Positions 54,872 through 62,585 of a DNA stretch of 64,000 nt are shown one piece after another. The translations under genes and the position numbers were made by a program. Position 1 is the first letter of the stretch. The number at the start of each line of letters is the position of its first letter. The DNA is taken from assembly GCF_001028175.1 (NCBI RefSeq), contig NZ_AEJF01000010.1, positions 39,914 to 103,913 on the forward strand. Direction: 5' to 3'. The notes under the pieces were generated by a model. It had not been told where the DNA came from. It saw nothing but the letters and a program-made list of their open reading frames with translations, and did no database searches. The DNA comes from Caballeronia mineralivorans PML1(12). Lineage in GTDB: Bacteria; Pseudomonadota; Gammaproteobacteria; Burkholderiales; Burkholderiaceae.

Positions 54872-55579
54872 ATGGGATCTTCTACAACCGCAATTGACCA
54901 ACTGAATTGGCCGGACATTACCGCGCAACTGGACATCGAAGGCTATGCCCTACTGCCAGGACTCCTTGCCCCGGAGCACGCACGCGACCTGGCACGCCAC
55001 ACCGATATGTTAAAAACGCTTCGTCGGGTATCGCTGGCTTCCTCCGATCTCGGGCGAGGTGAGTTGTTTTATTTCGATGCGGGCCTGCCGGCGCCGTGGT
55101 CGGCATGGCGCGCGACGTTCTACCGCTACTTGGCGCCTGTCGCGAATCGCTGGAACGAGACCCTAGGTAGCGGCTACCGCTACCCGCCGGAACAGAAGGA
55201 GTTTCTGGAACTCAATCGGCAGGCGGGACAGACTGAACCGCAGTCCCATCTGAACCGGCTACGTGTGGATGACTATCTGGCCTTGCATCAGCGCCATGAC
55301 GGCGAGCACGTGTTCCCGCTGCAGATCGTAGGACTTCTGACGGAACCGGGCAGCGACTTTCAGGGCGGTGAGTTCGTGATGACCGAGCAGCGCCCACGCA
55401 TGCAGTCGCGCCCGATAGTTCTACCTCTCAAGCTCGGCGACGCAGCCATCATCAGCACGGCCCAGCGCCCGTTCAAGGGAACCAAAGGCTTTTACAGAGT
55501 GAATCTCAAGCATGCCATCAGCCGCGTACGTGGTGGCGAGCGCATCGGCGTGGAGTTGTCGTTCCACGATACGCAGTGA
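54872..55579 (+). CDS. Oxygenase-NA-like protein with altered iron ligands, copy 2
   Basis: A 235-residue relative of the 2OG-Fe(II) oxygenases at 50547 and 55903. The fold signatures are retained: LGRGELFYFDAGLPAPW, LAPVANRWNETLG, GEHVFPLQIVGLL and GGEFVMTEQRPRMQSR. Where the others have HQD, this one has His139-Gln-Arg141. Where they have RHTLGIIFHD, it has RIGVELSFHD, so the third histidine is missing (Ile225). Either the metal is bound differently (Asp143 is near) or it is a non-catalytic subunit or binder. The frame is intact and lies 14 bases after ada. Confidence 0.85.
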   Translation: MGSSTTAIDQLNWPDITAQLDIEGYALLPGLLAPEHARDLARHTDMLKTLRRVSLASSDLGRGELFYFDAGLPAPWSAWRATFYRYLAPVANRWNETLGSGYRYPPEQKEFLELNRQAGQTEPQSHLNRLRVDDYLALHQRHDGEHVFPLQIVGLLTEPGSDFQGGEFVMTEQRPRMQSRPIVLPLKLGDAAIISTAQRPFKGTKGFYRVNLKHAISRVRGGERIGVELSFHDTQ

Positions 55580-55600
55580 TGTCACGGGAGGGCGACGACG

Positions 55601-55906
55601 ATGACTCAATCTGGAACCTTCACGCTGATCGGACGGAATGGCCAGTCGTACCAGAGTCTGATGCCGGGCACCCTCGGCGGCCATCGGCGCAACAAGCTCT
55701 ACGGTCGTCTCGACTGTCGTGCCGCGCTGCATGCCATTGCCTGCGGCGGGTACATAAAGCACCGCGTGTTCTTCCTCGATGAAGCCACCGCCATCGCCGC
55801 CGGCTACCGCCCGTGCGCCGTCTGCTTGCCGGAGAAATATGCCGCCTGGAAGGCAAGCCAGCCAGTCCAAGTAACTGAAAAAACCGGGGAAAGAACACGT
55901 TCATGA
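55601..55906 (+). CDS. Stand-alone Ada-type metal-binding domain protein
   Basis: A 101-residue protein. GTLGGHRRNKLYGRLDC, then YIKHRVFFLDEATAIAAGYRPCAVCLP, resembles the zinc domain of Ada (compare ENVSFY and GFRPCKRC in E. coli Ada). It has four cysteines: 39, 48, 72 and 75, with a C-x2-C end as in Ada. Stand-alone proteins of this type are known elsewhere. Here it is in one operon with an Ada lacking three zinc cysteines, so it might supply the missing function. GGGAGG lies 9 bases before the ATG; the stop overlaps the next start (ATGA). Confidence 0.85.
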   Translation: MTQSGTFTLIGRNGQSYQSLMPGTLGGHRRNKLYGRLDCRAALHAIACGGYIKHRVFFLDEATAIAAGYRPCAVCLPEKYAAWKASQPVQVTEKTGERTRS

Positions 55907-56676
55907 TCACGCAAACCGCATGTCCCGCCCAGACCGAGCCTTTCAACCTTCACGAGAGCACGCCGCATGATTCGCTGGAGGCCAGGATCGCCGCGACCGA
56001 CTGGAGCCCGTTCGAGAATGCCCTCACGCGCGACGGCTACGCTGTGCTACCCGCATTGCTTACGCCTCGTCAGTGCCGGGAAGTTGCGAGCTATTTCTCG
56101 CAGGAGGAGCGCTTCCGCAGTCGCATCATGATGGAGCGCTACGCTTTCGGACGCGGCGAATATAAATATTTCGGCTATCCTCTGCCCGACGTGGTGCGGC
56201 GACTGCGAGAGTCGTTGTACCCGCACTTGGCGCCCATCGCGAATCGATGGCACAGCGCAATGCACATTGACGAACGCTTTCCGGCCACTCATTCCGAATT
56301 TCGCGAGGTCTGCCATCGCGCTGGCCAGCAGCGGCCGACGCCGCTACTTTTGCGCTATCGGCCAAACGATTATTGCTGCCTGCACCAGGATCTGTACGGC
56401 GAACACGTGTTCCCGTTCCAGGCTGTGTTCCTGCTCGACGAACCGGGGCGTGATTTTGAAGGTGGTGAGCTGCTGCTAACCGAGAGTGACCCGAAGAAAC
56501 CCGGTCGTGCCGAGGTCGTACCGCTGCGGCAGGGTGATGCGGCGGTCTTCGCCGTCAACCATCGGCCCGTGCGCTCCATGCGTGGGTTCTATCGCGCGAA
56601 CTTGCGCCATGGCGTCAGCAAGCTGCATCGTGGGCAACGGCATACACTGGGCATCATCTTCCACGACGCCAGATAG
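55903..56676 (+). CDS. 2OG-Fe(II) oxygenase of the Oxygenase-NA (DUF2086) type, copy 3
   Basis: A 257-residue putative oxygenase with the complete iron triad: His161 and Asp163 in YCCLHQDLYGEHVFPF and His247 in GQRHTLGIIFHD. AFGRGEYKYFGYPLPDVVRRL is the family signature, as in copy 1. The first 30 residues are an extra, less conserved tail. It is coupled to the Ada-type metal-domain gene by ATGA and is the last gene of the ada operon. The substrate is unknown; a damaged nucleic acid or nucleotide is inferred from context. Confidence 0.9.
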   Translation: MITQTACPAQTEPFNLHESTPHDSLEARIAATDWSPFENALTRDGYAVLPALLTPRQCREVASYFSQEERFRSRIMMERYAFGRGEYKYFGYPLPDVVRRLRESLYPHLAPIANRWHSAMHIDERFPATHSEFREVCHRAGQQRPTPLLLRYRPNDYCCLHQDLYGEHVFPFQAVFLLDEPGRDFEGGELLLTESDPKKPGRAEVVPLRQGDAAVFAVNHRPVRSMRGFYRANLRHGVSKLHRGQRHTLGIIFHDAR

Positions 56677-56842
56677 TCCTCGGCAGGAAAACCACCGCAC
56701 AGAACGAAACGAAGTCGTACGCCCCAACACTCGGTCCGCCATCGACGGCGGCGGCCGAGTATGACGAACCGGGTCTCGCCTGCACACACACCTGCGCGGT
56801 ACCCGCGGGTTCGCATGGCTCTCCAATCACCTCGCCCGGCAT

Positions 56843-57625
56843 TCACCGGTTTGAATAGATGCCCTGGCTCGTCAAGGCGTAGTAGCCGACAACGAAGATG
56901 AAGATCCCAACCGCGAGAAGCGGGTGAACAAACCAACCTAGCGCCGCCGCCATGATGTAAAGCAGGATGCCAAGCGCCGGTCGAAGCACCTGGGACGCAA
57001 AAGCAGCCGCCGGCAAATGGGGTTTCAAGAGTTCAGGATGGCGATGCAAATGCCGAAAAGCAGGGAGCCATGACGCCGACATCAGTCCGGCTATTAAGGC
57101 ATAAAGCACTACCGCCGCCTTCTGATCCATGAGGTTACCGCTGCGGAATGCGCCTGCCAGCACGCCAGTCGGAAACGGGATCAAGGCTGCGGTGCCAATG
57201 ATGCCGAGATTGATGCAGTTGAGTGTCAGATCCACCTTACAGAGACGCTCGAACATGTAGTGATGGTTGAGCCAGATGATTCCAACATAGATGAACGCAA
57301 CTGCATAGGCCAAGTAGGAAGACCATTCCGTCAGAAGCTCTTCCCCCAATCTTCCTGGCGCAGCATCCGGGCGATGGATTTCCAGAACAAGTAGCGTAAT
57401 GATGATGGCGAAAGCCGCATCAGTGAAGCTTTCCACACGGCGTGTCTCTGGGAGGCCAAACACGCTTTTTATCTCGGCGGCCTGTGCCGCCTCCACGTTT
57501 GGCCGTGCGAGCGGAAACGACGGACCTGCCTTCTGGGCGAGTGCGTTGCACACATTGCGGGCCTTGCACCAGAGGGCTTTCGACCAACGTCCGATGAAGG
57601 GTTTATTTTCCTCTAGTGCTGGCAT
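56843..57625 (-). CDS. TMEM175-family channel-like membrane protein
   Basis: A 260-residue inner-membrane protein. The first helix has [22 protein letters not shown], the hallmark of bacterial TMEM175 potassium channels, with FTD in place of the usual FSD. Six hydrophobic segments follow the pattern of the family, including [16 protein letters not shown]. The first 70 residues are an unusual polar extension. AAAGGA 8 bases before the ATG at 57625 decides the start. An Ada-type module lies upstream at 57782-57831, so the channel appears to be alkylation-induced. It is convergent with the ada operon. Confidence 0.85.
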   Translation of the reverse strand: MPALEENKPFIGRWSKALWCKARNVCNALAQKAGPSFPLARPNVEAAQAAEIKSVFGLPETRRVESFTDAAFAIIITLLVLEIHRPDAAPGRLGEELLTEWSSYLAYAVAFIYVGIIWLNHHYMFERLCKVDLTLNCINLGIIGTAALIPFPTGVLAGAFRSGNLMDQKAAVVLYALIAGLMSASWLPAFRHLHRHPELLKPHLPAAAFASQVLRPALGILLYIMAAALGWFVHPLLAVGIFIFVVGYYALTSQGIYSNR

Positions 57626-57645
57626 CGTGAATTCCTTTCGCGTAA

Positions 57646-57750
57646 TTATTCTGAGGCCGTTTCGAGGCATACCCGTCTGGCCGGAGCAGCGCATGGGAAA
57701 GGGATGGTCGTCGCCGATCTCAACCACTCCTTAAACCACTGACGCGGCAT
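57646..57750 (-). CDS. Possible leader ORF of the channel gene
   Basis: A 34-codon frame starting [17 protein letters not shown]. Its ATG lies 59 bases after the Ada box, the spacing used by most regulon genes, and its stop is 20 bases before the channel start. The ribosome site is weak. It could be a leader peptide or a chance frame in a long 5' leader. Confidence 0.3.
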   Translation of the reverse strand: MPRQWFKEWLRSATTIPFPCAAPARRVCLETASE

Positions 57751-57781
57751 CTTGAGTTCGATGATGGATTTCGTCGCTGAG

Positions 57782-57831
57782 AATGTATCGCAACCGTCGA
57801 TTCAAGACGCTCCGTTCCTTGCTTTGGAATT
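57782..57831 (-). promoter_or_regulatory. Ada-type promoter module of the channel gene
   Basis: Minus strand AAT (57831-57829), N6, GCAAGGAACGGAG (57822-57810), 22 bases, TACATT (57787-57782). All elements and spacings are exact. It leaves a leader of about 150 bases before the channel start. Confidence 0.85.
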
Positions 57832-58265
57832 CGATTTCGGGGCAGTGCTTCAACGACCGCTTGAGGGTTTTGAGCGGCCGGTCAGTCACGCTTGTTGAGA
57901 GGCCGGTTCTGTTTAGGGTTGTAGGAAGCCTGCCCTGATCCGTCGGCACGTCAACTCGCCCAGACGCCAGCGGGCAGGCGTCCTACAAGCCCCAAGGGAG
58001 GAAACCGCGGAGTGCTCCGACATGGTCTGAACATTTCAGCGCTATGGCGATTTGTTCGATCACATTGGGGACATGGTGGATATAAACGCGGGTAAATCTG
58101 AGGCTAGATAGGCACGATCGTGGCAGCGACGCTGCTGAGAGTTGCTGTCACGCCGACTCGGCCAGCACCAAACTGCCGGTTTGGAATCATAGGCGCAGGT
58201 GTCTCCTATTGGCTCTCGTTGCCGAAGAGCCGACAGTCGATGTGTGCATCCTGACACGATGGCGT
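57832..58265. other. Intergenic region with no supported gene
   Basis: About 430 bases between the channel promoter and the IS91-type remnant. Open frames are short and random-looking, and no further Ada-type module was found. Confidence 0.5.
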
Positions 58266-58997
58266 TCATGCGTAGGCTCGCTCAACCGGTGGTGCGCGGA
58301 TAGGTCTGCTGCGTTGGAGTATGTCGATGATGACCATCGGAGAACCGCAGTGCCGGCAAACGAAGGTTGGCGGCACTGCGACTGTGGCTACGTCGTTGGC
58401 ACTGCGGCCGATATTGGCAGACACGACGCCCAGCAACTCGCGTATCTTCGCGAGATTCGCGCGCCGCGAGGGGTTCGCCAGCAGACCGTAATGGCGGATG
58501 CGGTGGAAGCCGCCAGGTAGCACGTGCAGCAGGAACCGGCGCACGAACTCACCGACCTTTAACGCCACCACTTCGCTGGCGCGTAATCCTGTTCCGTACG
58601 CTACTGCGAGTGCTGTCTGATGCTTGAGATTAGTGGCCGCCGCGATCAGTCGGCCCACTTCATCGCGGCTGAGTATGACGGGCAAGGTGCGGGGTAAATA
58701 CACCGGATGCATCTTTGCCATTAACTCGTCGCGACCAAGCGTGGCGTCAAAGAAGAACTTCAATCCCGTGATTGCCGCGTTCAGGGAAATCGGCGAAACG
58801 CCGTGGTCAACCAAATGCAATTGATAGCGCCGTCAATCCTCGACGCTGGCTGTGTCAGGCGAGCGGCCGAGAAACACAGTGAACTGTCGCACCACGCGAA
58901 GATAGTTGGCTTGAGTCTTCGGCGCGAGTCGGCGCATGCGCATGTCGTCCATCATGCGCTGGCGTAGCGGACTGATGCTTGGGCTGGGAGTAGTCAT
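58266..58997 (-). pseudogene. Broken IS91-type element: tyrosine integrase fused to transposase tail
   Basis: From 58997 the frame reads MRMRRLAPKTQANYLRVVRQ (core-binding domain of a tyrosine integrase found beside IS91-type transposases). A TGA at 58835-58833 interrupts it, and the same frame resumes with HLVDHGVSPISLNAAITGLK and YGTGLRASEVVALKVG. Then, without a break, it becomes EFVRRFLLHVLPGGFHRIRH and ends PMVIIDILQRSRP, the C-terminal part of an IS91 transposase. So a deletion fused two genes and a nonsense mutation followed. Not functional. Confidence 0.85.
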
Positions 58998-59121
58998 GGC
59001 TCGGCTCCTGTCGAGTAACGAGGCGGATTGCCTCATTGCTCAACATAGGAAACCGAGCGGGTTTCCTATGAAGAACCACCACGTTCAAACGGAGTGCATA
59101 CCGCGCGAGCGGTTTAGTCCT

Positions 59122-59201
59122 CTGGCCGAACCCGGAAGTACACGGCCAGTCCGAATATCACGGGTCTCGGCCGAATACCGAACTTCCGTACCCGACCCAT
59201 T
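59122..59201. repeat. Dispersed degenerate repeat, copy 2
   Basis: CTGGCCGAACCCGGA (59122-59136), CGAACTTCCGTA (59179-59190) and CGACCCATT (59193-59201) match 15659-15703 in order, with about 35 extra bases between the first two blocks. Confidence 0.6.
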
Positions 59202-59275
59202 GCAGCCCCCGACGAGTGGCAGCTTCGGAGCAGTCAATTTTAGGGCACTCTCGATCAACGTTTATCCACCACCCC

Positions 59276-60181
59276 TCATTCCAGATACGGCGTCAGCACA
59301 ACTTCGATCCATTTCATGAATGCGCGGACTCGGCGCGACAGATTGCTCCGATGTGCTACGACGAGGGACGCGGCGAGCGCTCGGCGACGAGAGTCGGGAA
59401 TAACCTCCACAAGCGCCCCACTTTCTATGTATCGGCCAATCCCCAGGAGTGGCGCCTGAATCAGGCCGAGGCCGGCGAGCGCAGCGGCTTCGTAGATCTG
59501 CGCGTTGTTGACGTGTAGCGTACCCGGCAACTGAAGCGTCGCGTAGCTGTCGCCGTTCGGATATTCCCATCCATAAGGTCTTGAGCCGAGCATCGTCGAA
59601 AAATGAATCGCCCGATGTTCCTGACGCTGGAGATCCTCTAGCGATCGAGGGACGCCATGGCGCGCCAGATAGGCGGGACTGGCAGCGTTGACCATGCGCA
59701 GCAGGCCCAGTGGGCGGGCAATCAGCGTCTCGTCCCGTATCGGTCCAAGCCGCAATACACAGTCGAATCCCTCTTGAACCAGATCGACTTGCCGATCCGT
59801 ACTCGACACCTCCAGCTCCAACTCGGGGTGAGTCGCCATGAACTCCGGTAAGGCTGGCACGATCGTGGTGCGCGCCACTTCGGACGGAAGATCCACCCTT
59901 AGACGCCCGCGAAGTGCCACGTGCTCGCCTGCGAACATCGAGTGCAGGTCATCGACTTCAGCAAGCAGATCGCGGGCGCGCGCATGAAACGCACGTCCGT
60001 CCTCTGTCAACTGCACGCTCCGCGTCGTCCGGTGCAGGAGTCTGACACCGACATCTTCTTCCAGCTTCCGGACAGCCGTTGAGACCCTCCCCTTTTGGAT
60101 GCCCAAGCTGTCGGCCGCGCGGGTGAAGCTCCCCATTTCCGCGACCGTTACGAATATGAGGAGGGGTTCGAGATTCTGCAT
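59276..60181 (-). CDS. LysR-family transcriptional regulator
   Basis: A 301-residue regulator. The N-terminal winged helix-turn-helix is plain: LLIFVTVAEMGSFTRAADSL, GIQKGRVSTAVRKLEEDVGV and LLHRTTRSVQLTEDG. The effector domain (RLRVDLPSEVARTTIVPALP onward) resembles the large CrgA/PA-type group with MAT-HPELELEVS. It is divergent from a DoxX-like/NmrA-like gene pair, which is probably its target. A TGTTC/GAACA inverted repeat lies between them. Confidence 0.93.
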   Translation of the reverse strand: MQNLEPLLIFVTVAEMGSFTRAADSLGIQKGRVSTAVRKLEEDVGVRLLHRTTRSVQLTEDGRAFHARARDLLAEVDDLHSMFAGEHVALRGRLRVDLPSEVARTTIVPALPEFMATHPELELEVSSTDRQVDLVQEGFDCVLRLGPIRDETLIARPLGLLRMVNAASPAYLARHGVPRSLEDLQRQEHRAIHFSTMLGSRPYGWEYPNGDSYATLQLPGTLHVNNAQIYEAAALAGLGLIQAPLLGIGRYIESGALVEVIPDSRRRALAASLVVAHRSNLSRRVRAFMKWIEVVLTPYLE

Positions 60182-60197
60182 TTTCGCGTCTCGGTAT

Positions 60198-60217
60198 TGT
60201 TCATCTTAGAGAGAACA
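60198..60217. promoter_or_regulatory. Candidate LysR operator
   Basis: TGTTC (60198-60202) and GAACA (60213-60217) with a 10-base spacer, 17 bases upstream of the lysR start in the 117-base divergent promoter region. The size suits a LysR-type dimer site; evidence is limited to symmetry and position. Confidence 0.4.
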
Positions 60218-60298
60218 GTTAGTTCACTTTATCGGCGTTTATCATACTTGAGAAACACAATAAGCTTCGAAATTGAGACCCACATCGGAGAACAACAA

Positions 60299-60694
60299 GT
60301 GACTGAAACTATGACCTTGCATTGCGCCCTGTGGGCCGGCCGGGTAATGAGCGCGTTTGTCGTTATCGCTCTGGTGGCAGACGGGATTATTCAGCTTTTC
60401 GTGCCAGCACAGATCGCGAGCATGTTGCAGGAAACCGGGTTCGCGATGGACGTTACCCGTGTGGTGGGTCCGATCGTCCTTGCCTGCGCCATCCTTTACG
60501 CCATCCCGGCTACCGCCGTCCTCGGCGCGATCCTGGTGACGGGCTATTTGGGAGCTGCCATCTGCGCCCATGTCCGCATTGGTGAGTTGGGATCGCCGCC
60601 AGAAATCATTTCGCTGGTTCTGGGCGCGTTGACATGGGGCGGCCTCTACGCGCGCAACTCCCGTATCCGAGCCATTCTGCCGCTCATTCGTTAA
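60299..60694 (+). CDS. DoxX-like small membrane protein
   Basis: A 131-residue protein with four hydrophobic helices, similar to DoxX-like family members found next to oxidoreductases. AGRVMSAFVVIALVADGIIQ starts helix 1; ATAVLGAILVTGYLGAAICA and a short conserved HVRIG follow. The GTG at 60299 has GGAG 9 bases ahead and is preferred to the ATG four codons later. It is the first gene of the unit divergent from lysR, with the NmrA-like gene 45 bases downstream. Confidence 0.82.
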   Translation: MTETMTLHCALWAGRVMSAFVVIALVADGIIQLFVPAQIASMLQETGFAMDVTRVVGPIVLACAILYAIPATAVLGAILVTGYLGAAICAHVRIGELGSPPEIISLVLGALTWGGLYARNSRIRAILPLIR

Positions 60695-60739
60695 GCCAAC
60701 CGGGGCAGTCATCTGTCCCTCAATATCCGGAGAAAGCAT

Positions 60740-61612
60740 ATGTTTTTAGTAACGGGCATCACGGGAAAAGTGGGCGGCGCAACGGCAGAACATCTGTTGG
60801 TGCACGGCAAGAAAGTACGCGCGCTGGTCCGCAATCGCGAGAAGGCGGCTCACTGGGCGAACCAGGGCGTGGAACTGGTAGACGGCGATTGGAATGATTC
60901 GGCAGCCATCGAGCACGCGCTCAAAGGCGTCGAAGGCGCGTTCGTCATGTTGCCGGCTGTCTGGGCGCCCTCGCCCGATTTCAAAGAAGCCAGGGGCGTG
61001 ATTGCAAACTATGTCGAGGCGCTCACCAGGGCATCGCCGCCGCGAGTGGTTGCGCTTTCGTCGATGGGGGCGAACAGAACCAGCGGGCTGGGGATGATCA
61101 CGGCGCTGTTGCTTCTGGAGCAAGGATTTCGCGAACTGACATTGCCGATCGCTTATGTGCGCGCCGGCGGATTTTTCGAAAACTTCCTCTACGGCTTGCA
61201 TGTTGCCAAAGGTGGCACGCTCCCCGTCTACTACAACCCGACCGATCGGAAATCGACCATGGTCGCGACCAACGACATCGGCGCCGAAGTCGCAGCGCTT
61301 CTGACCGGGCCGGAATGGTCGGGGCATCGCGCCATCGAGCTCGGTTCGATGGTCAGTGCGGATGAAATAGCGACGCAATTGGGTGAAGTCCTGAAGGTCG
61401 ACGTCAACGCTTTTGCTGTACCGCGGGCCGGGTGGCCGGCAGCGTTCGAGCAGCTCGGCGTTCCGAAGGGCCAGACGGGACCGGCCGAAGCGATGTATGA
61501 CGCCGTCAACTCAGGCTGGATGGACCTCGGCGTCGAGGGTACGGAGCACGTCCCGGGCGCGACGTCTGCCCGCGATGTCTTCGCGGCGGCCCTGAAGGCC
61601 GCTACAGAATAG
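60740..61612 (+). CDS. NmrA-family NAD(P)-binding oxidoreductase
   Basis: A 290-residue atypical short-chain dehydrogenase. FLVTGITGKVGGATAEHLL is the dinucleotide-binding motif, followed by VRALVRNREKA and the VVALSSMGAN strand; there is no YxxxK pair, as in NmrA-like proteins and some NAD(P)H:quinone or azo reductases. CGGAGAAAG precedes the ATG. Together with the DoxX-like gene and divergent LysR it resembles a quinone- or redox-responsive cassette. The substrate is unknown. Confidence 0.88.
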   Translation: MFLVTGITGKVGGATAEHLLVHGKKVRALVRNREKAAHWANQGVELVDGDWNDSAAIEHALKGVEGAFVMLPAVWAPSPDFKEARGVIANYVEALTRASPPRVVALSSMGANRTSGLGMITALLLLEQGFRELTLPIAYVRAGGFFENFLYGLHVAKGGTLPVYYNPTDRKSTMVATNDIGAEVAALLTGPEWSGHRAIELGSMVSADEIATQLGEVLKVDVNAFAVPRAGWPAAFEQLGVPKGQTGPAEAMYDAVNSGWMDLGVEGTEHVPGATSARDVFAAALKAATE

Positions 61613-61752
61613 GTCAGCGGATCAGCGATGGGATACGACTTTGGAAATCTACTCCGGAAATTCTCACCCCATCGTGATTCTGGCAGAGCAACCAAAAGAG
61701 CCCATTTCCTTATGAAATGCGGCGTTCATACCAACAACTATCGAGATCGACT

Positions 61753-62382
61753 ATGAAGGTTCTTGTTTTGGGTGCAACGGGCGGAACCGGACGGCTGATC
61801 GTCCACGACGCCTTGGAGAAGGGTCATTCCGTAGTCGCGTTGGTTCGCTCGAAGGCGCGCGCGCCCGACTTCCCAGGCGCAGACCTCATTGAGGGGGATG
61901 CCTGCGACGAAGGCGCCCTGATGCGCGCCTTGAAAGGCTGCGATGCCGTCGTCAGCTCGCTGGGCACGGGCATTAGCCCTTTCAGCGAAGTCAGCGTTCT
62001 GACCGAAGCGACACGCGCGCTCCTCCCGGCGATGGCCCGCAGCGGCGTGCGCCGTCTAATCTGCATCTCCGCCCTGGGGGTAGGAGACAGCCGTGGCCAC
62101 GGCGGCTTCGTATTCGACCGGCTATTCCAGCCCTTGCTGCTTCGCCATGCCTACACAGACAAGGGGCGTCAGGAAGCCGCGATCCGCGCCAGCTCACTCG
62201 ATTGGGTCATAGTCCGGCCCGCGATGCTCACCAACGACCCAGCTCGCGGAAGCGTCAGGGCCATCGTTGACCTCGCCGGCGTCAACGGCGGGAAGATCGC
62301 ACGCACCGATGTCGCTCGGTTCGTTGTGGAGCAACTGGCGACTAACATCTGGTTGAAGCGGACCCCCGTTCTCCTATGGTGA
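61753..62382 (+). CDS. NAD(P)H-binding epimerase-like protein (BVR-B/SDR type)
   Basis: A 209-residue atypical short-chain dehydrogenase. MKVLVLGATGGTGRLIVHDA is the nucleotide-binding start. CDAVVSSLGTG, RLICISALGVGDSRG and WVIVRPAMLTNDP are typical of biliverdin-reductase-B-like and YwnB-like proteins. The frame is open from 61717, but the ATG at 61753 fits the family. It starts 140 bases after the NmrA-like gene on the same strand and may belong to the LysR-controlled unit. Confidence 0.87.
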   Translation: MKVLVLGATGGTGRLIVHDALEKGHSVVALVRSKARAPDFPGADLIEGDACDEGALMRALKGCDAVVSSLGTGISPFSEVSVLTEATRALLPAMARSGVRRLICISALGVGDSRGHGGFVFDRLFQPLLLRHAYTDKGRQEAAIRASSLDWVIVRPAMLTNDPARGSVRAIVDLAGVNGGKIARTDVARFVVEQLATNIWLKRTPVLLW

Positions 62383-62444
62383 GGACGGGTCTCGTGGATC
62401 ACGTTCTTCAACCACCTAGTAGTCAGGCATACAAGAGGTCACGA

Positions 62445-62585
62445 ATGAACAGATTGGAAGGCAAGATTGCGCTGCCCGTCGCGCGCATACCGCCGGTAGA
62501 AACCGGTGGCAGCGCCAAACAGCATTCGCGAGCGTTCTGGATTTGGATTCGCCCAAATGACGGCGACCGTCGCGCCATCTCATGA
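62445..62585 (+). pseudogene. Truncated start of a short-chain dehydrogenase gene
   Basis: The frame begins MNRLEGKIAL, a very common start of short-chain dehydrogenases, with GAGG 6 bases before the ATG. After these ten residues the usual VTGxxxGIG does not follow and the rest is unlike any SDR. It looks like a gene cut off by a deletion just after its start. Confidence 0.5.
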
